Position numbers and translations under genes: made by a program
The notes under the pieces: model-generated
The model's input: the letters and a program-made list of their open reading frames with translations, nothing else
What the model was told of the DNA's origin: nothing
Databases searched by the model: none
DNA from: an uncultured bacterium
GTDB lineage: Bacteria > Bacillota > Clostridia > Lachnospirales > Lachnospiraceae
DNA: 9,459 nt
Direction: 5' to 3'
Assembly (NCBI GenBank): GCA_905214365.1
Contig: CAJMMH010000090.1
Coordinates: 1-9,459, forward strand
Shown here: in pieces, positions 1 to 5,533 of the stretch
Layout of the letters: every line of letters starts with the position of its first letter
How positions within the stretch are numbered: position 1 is the first letter of the stretch

Positions 1-11
1 CCGCCGCTGCC

Positions 12-2165
12 TTAAGAACGCTTCTGGATTCCTTTCATGCTCAGGCCGATCCTCATTTTCTTCAGATCCACGATGAGTACCAGTACCTAAAAAATATCAC
101 CGACCTTCAGCACCTCAGAAGGATGGCGGATATAGTGATCGGAAATCTGAGACAGATGCACAAGTCCGTCCTGATGCACACCGATATCAATGAACGCGCC
201 AAAATCAACAACATTACGGACGGTTCCCTTCAGAACCATCTCCGGCTTCAGATCCTCGATATCCAGCACATCCCGGCGCAGAATTGGCTTCGGCATCTCG
301 TCACGCGGGTCGCGTGACGGCTTCTCAAGCTCCTGCAGAATATCGGAAAGCGTCAGCCTGCCAAGGCCGGTCTCCGCCTCCAGATCTGCCAGATTCACGC
401 GCCTGCTGATACCTGCTGTCTTTCCGTTCAGGATATCCTCCGGCGCAAACCCAAGCATCTTTAAGATCAGTGCTGCCGCCGGATAGCTGTCCGGATGAAC
501 CGCTGTCGCGTCAAGCGGGTTGCTGCCCCCGCGGATACGCAGGAAACCCGCGCACTGCTCAAACGCCTTCGGTCCAAGCTTTGCGACCTTCAGAAGCTGC
601 CTGCGGTCAGTAAACCGGCCATTTTCCTCCCGCCACGCCACAATATTGCGCGCGACCGCCGGCGAAATACCAGATACATAACCAAGCAGCGCCGCGGAAG
701 CAGTGTTCAGATTGACGCCAACCTGATTGACGCAGTCCTCAACCACGCCGTGAAGCACTTCGCCCAGCTTTTTCTGGTTCATGTCGTGCTGATACTGGCC
801 GACTCCGATTGCCTTCGGATCAATCTTAACCAGCTCCGCAAGCGGATCCTGCAGGCGGCGCGCAATGGAAACGGCACTTCTTTGCCCGACATCAAAACCC
901 GGCAGTTCCTCCGTCGCCTGCTTGCTGGCCGAATAAACCGATGCTCCCGCTTCATTAGTGATCACATAGGAAACCGGTGTCTTCAGTTCATGGATCAGTT
1001 CAATGATCACCTGCTCGGACTCTCTTGACGCAGTTCCGTTTCCAACGGAAATCAATGTTATCCCATACTTCTCAATCAGGCGTTTCAGCACCTTCTTAGA
1101 GCCTTCCACATCACAGCGCGGCTGCGTCGGGTAGATCACCGCGGTATCCAGAATACGTCCTAACGGATCTACAACGGCAAGTTTGCAGCCGGTCCGGAAC
1201 GCCGGATCCCATCCAAGCACGGTCTGCCCGGCAATCGGCGGCTGCATCAGAAGCTGACGGAGATTTCCGGCAAACGCCTTCATCCCGCTTTCTTCCGCTT
1301 TTTCCGTCAGCTGCGCACGCAGCTCCCGCTCCGTTGCCGGTTCAATCAGCCGGTCCCACGCGTCTCTCGCCGCTTCCTTTAAGAAGGGGGCGGTCGGCGC
1401 ACCCGGATTGGTAATCACCTGCCTCTCCAAAAAGGAACAAATCTGCTCATCAGGCATTGCCACATGTACCGTCAGCTGCTTTTCCTTCTCCGCGCGGTTC
1501 AAAGCAAGGATCTGATAGCCGGAAAGCCGGGTCAGCTGGGACTGAAAATCCCGGTACGTCTCGTAAACGGAGTTTTCCTCCGCGTCCTTCGCCGCAGCGG
1601 CCTGCAGGCTTCCCTGCGCCCCTGCCGTCTTCCGGATCCAGGAACGGAAATCTCCATCATCGGAAATCTGCTCCGCGATAATGTCCCTCGCTCCGGCAAG
1701 CGCTTCCTCCGCCGTCTCCGCTTTCCCTTCCGATACATATGCCTGAGCCTCCTGCAGCGGACTCTTTCTGGTCTTTTGCAGGCGCAGCAGCGATGCCAGC
1801 GGTTCAAGTCCCTTTTCCTTCGCGATCATCGCACGGGTACGCCGCTTCGGGCGGTACGGCCGGTAGATATCCTCAACCTCCGCCAGTGTCTCCGCCCGAT
1901 CAAGCTTTCCCGTCAGTTCGCCGGTCAGTACACCAAGTTCCTCCATTGCGGACGCAGCCGCCTGCTTCTTTTCTTCCAGGTTCCTAAGGTATGCCAGACG
2001 CTCTTCCAGATTTCTCAGCACCTCGTCATCCAGCGCGCCGTGCGCCTCCTTGCGGTAACGTGCAATAAAAGGAATGGTGTTTCCTTCCTCCAACAGTCCG
2101 ATTACCGCCTGTACCTGGCTGGTCTTGATTCCAAGTTCTTTTGCAATCTGCGCTGCAATATCCAT
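12..2165 (-). pseudogene. tex: Tex family S1 RNA-binding protein, interrupted by in-frame TAG near the C-terminus
   Basis: Tex (YhgF/YdcI family) is a cytoplasmic nucleic-acid-binding protein linked to transcription and RNA metabolism. The intact part is 692 residues (2165-87). In order: the helical Tex N-terminal region (about 1-200, with 'NTIPFIARYRKE' at 29-40 and 'YRPYRPKRRTRA' at 101-112), a YqgF/RNase H-like region (about 313-450, starting 'GQTVLGWDPAFRTGCKLAVVD'), helix-hairpin-helix segments (about 480-560) and an S1 domain from about 640. The frame meets TAG at 89-87, right after 'VGDIF', before the last S1 strand. In the same frame 24 more codons follow (86-15), reading 'VDLKKMRIGLSMKG', the normal end of the S1 fold, then TAA at 14-12. 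Full length would be about 717, as in Firmicutes homologues (about 720). The ATG at 2165 has GGAG seven bases upstream. The interval is called as a disrupted gene; if the TAG is real and not read through, the product is 692 residues (87-2165). Family assignment is secure; the state of the C-terminus is not. Confidence 0.85.
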
Positions 2166-2213
2166 CCTGTCACTCCAGTCTGACTTTGTGTCTTGTTATT
2201 TTTTCCTGTCCAT

Positions 2214-2243
2214 GCTATACTTTTACCGTGATGTTTGAGGCAA
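2214..2243 (-). promoter_or_regulatory. Candidate sigma-A promoter for tex
   Basis: On the minus strand TTGCCT (2243-2238) lies 18 bases from TATAGC (2219-2214), giving a leader of roughly 40 bases before the tex ATG at 2165. Both boxes match the consensus at four of six positions, so this is plausible but not strong. Confidence 0.4.
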
Positions 2244-2260
2244 TCGATATTTTGCCCTTT

Positions 2261-2298
2261 GATACCGGATTGCCGCGTGCTTTGCGTGCCCCGGTATC
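2261..2298. repeat. 8-bp perfect inverted repeat with 22-base loop upstream of tex
   Basis: GATACCGG at 2261-2268 pairs with CCGGTATC at 2291-2298. The loop contains the direct repeat GCGTGC-TTT-GCGTGC. Neither strand has a run of T after the stem, so it is unlikely to be a terminator. It sits just upstream of the candidate tex -35 box and could be a regulator site or a relic. Confidence 0.5.
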
Positions 2299-2552
2299 TT
2301 GATATATGATGTGAAGATCAAAAGCCTTATCGCAAAGGCATGACCGGCATCCCTTTTCATGGACAATGCTTATATTTCATCATATCACATTCCGGCTGTT
2401 TGCGCAATCCTGACTCTCTGTTTCGCTGGCTTTTTCTGCCAGTTCTGCAAGACCAAAAACGATCCGTCTGTGAAGTGCGCACGGCATAAATGCACCCTCA
2501 GAATCCTGTTGTGCCTGAACTTGCGGGACTCCGGGAGTACATATCTTACGAA

Positions 2553-2557
2553 AGGAG
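2553..2557 (+). promoter_or_regulatory. Ribosome binding site that sets the DUF4190-like start
   Basis: AGGAG lies 11 bases before the ATG at 2569. It fixes that ATG as the start, rather than the in-frame ATG at 2359, which has no purine-rich site before it. Confidence 0.7.
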
Positions 2558-2568
2558 TCCTTTATTTT

Positions 2569-3024
2569 ATGAATGACAATCAGAACCGGAACGATGATTA
2601 CAATCCGGATCAGGCCTACAACTACGAGCGGGCGCATGCACCTCAGGACCACGATCCGAACGGTCATCCGATTCCGCCCCAGAAACACAAACCCAATAAC
2701 CTTGCAGTGATCGCGCTTGCCTGCTCGGTAGCAACCATTTTTTTATGCTGCTGCAGCCCTTACGCATCGATTCTTTCTTCTATCATGGGACTGACGCTCG
2801 GTATCTGTTCCCGCTTTTTTAACAATGAGGAAAAGCGCTGGTATCCGCACGCGGTTGCCGCTATCATTATCAGCAGCATCGCGCTTGCCATGATCATCGG
2901 TTCGATCCTTCTTACCTATGTTCTGGTTCCGTACCTGATGGAGACATCTCCGGAGTTCAAGGAGTATTACGACAAGCTTTATCAGATGCTCTGGGACAGC
3001 GTAGCCCAGTACAGCCAGCAATAA
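2569..3024 (+). CDS. Small membrane protein, DUF4190-like
   Basis: A 151-residue protein of unknown function. The N-terminus (1-42) is polar, rich in Asn, Asp, Tyr and Pro, with the look of a disordered cytoplasmic tail. Two hydrophobic blocks follow: about 44-82, probably a helical hairpin containing 'FLCCCSPYASILSSIMGL' with a Cys triplet at 60-62, and about 94-120 ('AVAAIIISSIALAMIIGS'). It ends in a charged tail of about 30 residues rich in Tyr, Asp and Gln. The pattern of polar tail, Leu/Ala helix, 'CCC-x-P' and a Gly-rich second helix resembles DUF4190 and bacterial CD225/dispanin-like proteins; this is a resemblance by eye, not a domain hit. It is the only plus-strand gene. It converges on the DUF2752 gene, sharing a terminator, and diverges from tex. 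The ATG at 2569 is chosen for its AGGAG. The pairing with a DUF2752 gene suggests, but does not show, a shared envelope role. Confidence 0.75.
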   Translation: MNDNQNRNDDYNPDQAYNYERAHAPQDHDPNGHPIPPQKHKPNNLAVIALACSVATIFLCCCSPYASILSSIMGLTLGICSRFFNNEEKRWYPHAVAAIIISSIALAMIIGSILLTYVLVPYLMETSPEFKEYYDKLYQMLWDSVAQYSQQ

Positions 3025-3026
3025 TG

Positions 3027-3074
3027 AAAAGCCGTGCATCGAAACGCTTTTTCGCGTTCTGATGCACGGCTTTT
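3027..3074. terminator. Bidirectional rho-independent terminator
   Basis: A perfect 10-bp stem, GCCGTGCATC (3031-3040) with GATGCACGGC (3061-3070), is extended inward by a further five pairs (3043-3047 with 3054-3058) after a mismatch, closing a six-base loop. AAAA (3027-3030) precedes it and TTTT (3071-3074) follows, so a T-run is present on both strands. It starts two bases after the plus-strand stop codon and lies seven bases after the DUF2752 stop, ending both convergent transcripts. Confidence 0.93.
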
Positions 3075-3081
3075 CTATCAG

Positions 3082-3519
3082 TCAAACACGCTTTGGCAGC
3101 TCAATCCCGTACTGCAGAAGCATCCAGTTTTTCACAATCCAGTTCACCGCCGTCACAACAACCGCAAGCCACAGCCATCGATTTTTCCACTGCATTCCCC
3201 AGATCCGTCCTCCTGAAAGAAGCGACAGCGTATTGCTTCCAAGAAACACAGTCAGAAAGCATGCCAGGTATAAAATCAGCGGATGGCATCTGAGACTGAG
3301 CAGAATATCCCCCTGCAGCAGTGCCCGGATTGCCCTCGTCCCCCCGCAGCCCGGACAGTACAGACCGGTCAGTTTCCAAAATGGACACGACGCATCAAAA
3401 ATCTGCTCCAGATGGAACACATGAATCAGACCGCGGAACCCAAGCGCTGCCAGACAGCCGCCAAGCAGCACCCAGTAAATGACGCGGGACTCCGTTTCCC
3501 GGTTTTGATTACAGCTCAC
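3082..3519 (-). CDS. DUF2752 family small membrane protein
   Basis: A 145-residue protein with the DUF2752 signature: 'CPFWKLTG' at 45-52 followed by 'CPGCGGTRAIRAL' at 55-67, giving Cys45, Cys55 and Cys58. Hydrophobic segments at about 14-35, 78-95 and 115-134 predict an inner-membrane protein of about three helices. The family has no established function; the Cys motif could bind metal or form disulfides, but this is inference. The start is GTG at 3519-3517, overlapping the hom stop (TGA, 3518-3516) by four bases as GTGA, with only weak purine-rich sequence ahead of it. Translation therefore probably depends on ribosomes finishing hom. It is the last gene of the pheB-hom unit and stops just before the shared terminator. 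The coupling to an amino-acid biosynthesis gene may be a matter of expression rather than pathway. Confidence 0.85.
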   Translation of the reverse strand: MSCNQNRETESRVIYWVLLGGCLAALGFRGLIHVFHLEQIFDASCPFWKLTGLYCPGCGGTRAIRALLQGDILLSLRCHPLILYLACFLTVFLGSNTLSLLSGGRIWGMQWKNRWLWLAVVVTAVNWIVKNWMLLQYGIELPKRV

Positions 3520-4718
3520 TCTGCCAGGCGGATATGGCTGAGAACCGGATAGGTTTCAAGAAGCGGCTGCAGCTCTTCCTCACTCATCGGCGCACTCAGG
3601 CATGCAAAATCCTTTCTTCCGTCTACCAGGACTACCTCAGTCGCTCCAAACGCATCAAGCGCCTCCTGGTTCAGCTCGCCGTCAATCCGTACAAACCAGA
3701 CTCTCTTCTCCTTCGCTGCGGATACCAGCTCCAGTTTGCCCTCTGCATACGGATGGATCTCTCCGCCATGCGGATGGCGAACCGCTGAAACCACATCCGC
3801 GACAACTGCGGTCGCGGTCGGAAGTTTTCCTGCTCCTGCGCCGTAAAACATCAGATCACCCATCATCTCTCCGCGCACCAGAACTGCATTCATAACGCCG
3901 TTAACTGAGTAAAGCGGATGATTTCTGCTGATCATAACCGGGCTTACCATCGCGACAACACCGTCCGCGCCCCTGCGGCTGGTTCCGAACAGCTTGATCG
4001 ACATTCCCATCTTTCTCGCATAGGCCATATCCGCGTCTGTGATCTTTGTGATTCCTTCGGTATAAATATCGTTGAAATCCACCCACTGACCAAATGCAAT
4101 CGAGGATAGAATCGCAATCTTGCGGCAGGCATCAAAGCCCTCAACATCAGCAGAAGGATTGCGCTCCGCATAACCGAGCGCCTGCGCCTTGCGAAGAATA
4201 TCCTCATACGCGCATCCCTCTTCCGCCATAGCTGTCAGCATAAAGTTGGTTGTTCCATTGAGGATTCCCGTAATCTCGGTCACCGGATCAGCGGTTACGC
4301 AGGAAACCAACGGTCGGATAATCGGAATCGCACCGCCGACGCTTGCCTCAAACAGGAAGTTTACGCCATGCTCCTTCGCAATCTTCAGCAGCTCCGGTCC
4401 ATGTACCGCAACCAGCTCCTTATTGGACGTCGCGACATGCTTGCCGGCCATCAGGCAGGCCTTTACAAAATCATACGCGGGCTTTGTGCCTCCCATAGTC
4501 TCAACAACAATGGAAATCTCCGGATCGCCGGTAATCAGACTGATATCCCTGACAACCTTGTCTTCCATCGCATCTCCGGGAAAATCCCGCAGATCCAGCA
4601 CGCGGACCGGAACAATCTCATCTCCTGCCTGCTTCGCAATTTCTTCTTTGTTGTTCAACAGCACGGCTACCACTCCGGAACCGATATTGCCGTATCCAAG
4701 CACTGCAACTTTTATCAT
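3516..4718 (-). CDS. hom: Homoserine dehydrogenase
   Basis: Cytoplasmic NAD(P)-dependent enzyme reducing aspartate semialdehyde to homoserine, the branch point towards threonine and methionine. The 400-residue protein opens with the Rossmann motif 'GYGNIGSG' (8-15), then 'GGT' (76-78) and 'TSNKE' (97-101). The substrate and catalytic region includes 'NGTTNFML' (154-161) and 'GYAERNPSADVEGFDACRK' (182-200); Lys200 and Asp196 match the catalytic Lys/Asp positions known in the family. 'YGAGAGKLPTATAV' (292-305) rejoins the dinucleotide fold. The tail after about 326 is about 75 residues, shaped like a shortened ACT domain; Bacillus-type enzymes are nearer 430. The ATG at 4718 is chosen over one 18 codons upstream because it directly precedes the Rossmann strand and has GGAGGA seven bases before it. 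It lies 78 bases after pheB and overlaps the DUF2752 gene by four bases. Function is confident; allosteric behaviour is not. Confidence 0.95.
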   Translation of the reverse strand: MIKVAVLGYGNIGSGVVAVLLNNKEEIAKQAGDEIVPVRVLDLRDFPGDAMEDKVVRDISLITGDPEISIVVETMGGTKPAYDFVKACLMAGKHVATSNKELVAVHGPELLKIAKEHGVNFLFEASVGGAIPIIRPLVSCVTADPVTEITGILNGTTNFMLTAMAEEGCAYEDILRKAQALGYAERNPSADVEGFDACRKIAILSSIAFGQWVDFNDIYTEGITKITDADMAYARKMGMSIKLFGTSRRGADGVVAMVSPVMISRNHPLYSVNGVMNAVLVRGEMMGDLMFYGAGAGKLPTATAVVADVVSAVRHPHGGEIHPYAEGKLELVSAAKEKRVWFVRIDGELNQEALDAFGATEVVLVDGRKDFACLSAPMSEEELQPLLETYPVLSHIRLAE

Positions 4719-4725
4719 GTCCTTC

Positions 4726-4731
4726 TCCTCC
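4726..4731 (-). promoter_or_regulatory. Strong ribosome binding site that sets the hom start
   Basis: GGAGGA on the minus strand, seven bases before the ATG at 4718. It rules out the in-frame ATG at 4772, which lies inside the upstream hairpin. Confidence 0.85.
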
Positions 4732-4743
4732 AGATGCCGGACA

Positions 4744-4783
4744 GCTGCCGTCCTAGAGCAAGTCTGCAACATGCTCTGGCAGC
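4744..4783 (-). promoter_or_regulatory. Intercistronic hairpin between pheB and hom
   Basis: GCTGCC (4744-4749) pairs with GGCAGC (4778-4783), and AGAGCA (4755-4760) with TGCTCT (4772-4777). This makes a 12-bp stem with a five-base bulge (4750-4754) and an 11-base loop. No run of T follows on the minus strand, so it is not a normal terminator. It ends 12 bases before the hom ribosome binding site and could act in RNA processing, stability or translation of hom. Confidence 0.55.
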
Positions 4784-4796
4784 CGGTCTGCGGCAG

Positions 4797-5252
4797 TTAT
4801 TCTCTTCCAAGAATTTTCAGTTCGTGAACACCCTCTACGCTTTCAATCGCATCCAGCATATGCGATACATCCTCAGAATCCGCCAGAATGTCCACGCTCA
4901 TCGTCAGCGTCGCAATCCCATTGATCGGGATTGTCTGATGAATGGTAAGAATGTTGGCGCGGTACTGCGCTACCAGCCGGAGCAGATCTGCCAGGATTCC
5001 CGGCACATCCTCAATCACCAACAGAAAGGTTATCGTCTTTCCTCTGACGTTTTCATGGAAAACAAAGATATCATCCTTGTACTTATAAAAAGAACTGCGG
5101 CTCAGATCCACTGTTTCCGCAGCCTTCTGCACCGTAGTACCCGGCTCCGCTTCCAGAAGCCGTTTTACCTCCACTACCTTCAGAAGTACCTCCGGCAGCG
5201 CCCTCTTTTTTACGACATAATAGGTATCGCCGTCTGATTTTTCCCGTTTCAT
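4797..5252 (-). CDS. pheB: PheB-like ACT domain protein (UPF0735)
   Basis: A 151-residue protein of the UPF0735 family, whose Bacillus subtilis member is called PheB (147 residues) and is encoded beside phenylalanine biosynthesis genes. The N-terminus contains the family start 'DTYYVVKKRALPEVLLKV' (9-26). An HTH-like helical segment, 'VQKAAETVDLSRSSFYKYKD' (41-60), follows. An ACT domain fills about 74-150, with 'TFLLVIEDVPGILADLLRLV' (75-94) forming its first strand and helix, including the Gly commonly placed at the ligand-binding turn. ACT domains bind small ligands, usually amino acids. The biochemical role is not established; HTH plus ACT suggests an amino-acid-responsive DNA-binding regulator. 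It is the first gene of a unit with hom, so threonine, homoserine or a related amino acid is a natural candidate ligand, by inference. The ATG at 5252 has GAGG six bases upstream and its own promoter at 5301-5329. Confidence 0.9.
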   Translation of the reverse strand: MKREKSDGDTYYVVKKRALPEVLLKVVEVKRLLEAEPGTTVQKAAETVDLSRSSFYKYKDDIFVFHENVRGKTITFLLVIEDVPGILADLLRLVAQYRANILTIHQTIPINGIATLTMSVDILADSEDVSHMLDAIESVEGVHELKILGRE

Positions 5253-5276
5253 CCTTCACCTCGTGTACGCGTGATA

Positions 5277-5292
5277 TGAACATCTGTGTTCA
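5277..5292. promoter_or_regulatory. Candidate operator just downstream of the pheB transcription start
   Basis: TGAACA and TGTTCA (minus-strand reading) form a perfect 6-bp inverted repeat with a 4-base centre. It begins about two or three bases after the predicted transcription start, the usual place for a repressor site that blocks initiation or clearance. It could instead form a small 5' hairpin in the RNA. Confidence 0.5.
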
Positions 5293-5300
5293 CCTGAAAG

Positions 5301-5329
5301 AGTTTACCATACTTTTCCGGAAAAATCAA
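5301..5329 (-). promoter_or_regulatory. Sigma-A promoter of the pheB-hom-DUF2752 unit
   Basis: On the minus strand TTGATT (5329-5324) and TAAACT (5306-5301) are separated by exactly 17 bases. Initiation is expected near 5294-5295, giving a leader of about 42 bases to the pheB ATG. No riboswitch or T-box would fit in so short a leader. The spacer contains a perfect 12-bp palindrome. Confidence 0.75.
5313..5324. promoter_or_regulatory. Perfect 12-bp palindrome inside the promoter spacer
   Basis: TTTTCCGGAAAA is its own reverse complement and occupies the spacer up to the edge of the -35 box. A protein bound here would block RNA polymerase, so it is a candidate operator. Confidence 0.45.
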
Positions 5330-5373
5330 GTCCTCCGCTGCCGCATTTTAGCGACATTTGCTCCATTCCGCAT

Positions 5374-5441
5374 CAAAACCCGTTCCTGCCTGATCACAAG
5401 TGTCCGCATTTCCTCGGCAAAATCCGTTTCTGTCTGATCGC
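5374..5441. repeat. Two imperfect 24-base direct repeats
   Basis: The 24-base units at 5374-5397 and 5418-5441 match at 20 of 24 positions, start 44 bases apart, and share the core CTGATC. They lie in the gap between prfB and the pheB promoter. All four differences are transitions. Function unknown. Confidence 0.55.
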
Positions 5442-5479
5442 GTTTCTGCCGGGCCCATTTCAGCCGCGTCCAATTGAAA

Positions 5480-5512
5480 GGGCAGCACACGAGTCTGCCC
5501 CGCATGCTGCCC
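5480..5512 (-). terminator. Probable prfB terminator hairpin
   Basis: GGGCAGCA on the minus strand (5512-5505) pairs perfectly with TGCTGCCC (5487-5480) around a 17-base loop, about 20 bases after the prfB stop. Only three T follow (TTTCAATT), so termination may be weak. Its place between two units fits a terminator. Confidence 0.5.
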
Positions 5513-5533
5513 CATTTGGTTTATCACCGCATT

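Larger units (their letters stand above)
2166..2568. other. Gene-free divergent intergenic region between tex and the DUF4190-like gene
   Basis: About 400 bases between two divergently transcribed genes. It is visibly richer in A and T than the flanking genes in parts. It holds the candidate tex promoter (2214-2243), an 8-bp perfect inverted repeat (2261-2268 with 2291-2298), a small 5-bp hairpin (2324-2339) and the ribosome binding site of the plus-strand gene (2553-2557). I found no convincing promoter for the plus-strand gene. The plus frame stays open from 2359, but nothing supports translation there. Confidence 0.6.

Noticed and set aside
2324..2339. Small GCCTT/AAGGC hairpin followed by TTTT on the minus strand
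   Set aside because: The stem is only five pairs and there is no minus-strand gene upstream for it to terminate.
2521..2547. TTGCGG and TATCTT as a promoter for the plus-strand membrane gene, with ACTCC-G-GGAGT between them
   Set aside because: The spacer is only 15 bases, and the start point would fall in the ribosome binding site, leaving almost no leader.
2359..2568. In-frame 70-codon N-terminal extension of the DUF4190-like gene
   Set aside because: No ribosome binding site precedes the ATG at 2359, and a clear AGGAG lies before the ATG at 2569, whose protein starts with a typical polar tail.
4719..4772. Upstream ATG of hom at 4772, adding 18 residues
   Set aside because: The added residues lie in the intercistronic hairpin and do not resemble the family; the strong ribosome binding site at 4726-4731 serves the ATG at 4718.
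5253..5295. Riboswitch or T-box leader for the pheB-hom unit
   Set aside because: The predicted leader is about 42 bases, too short for either, and no terminator hairpin is present in it.
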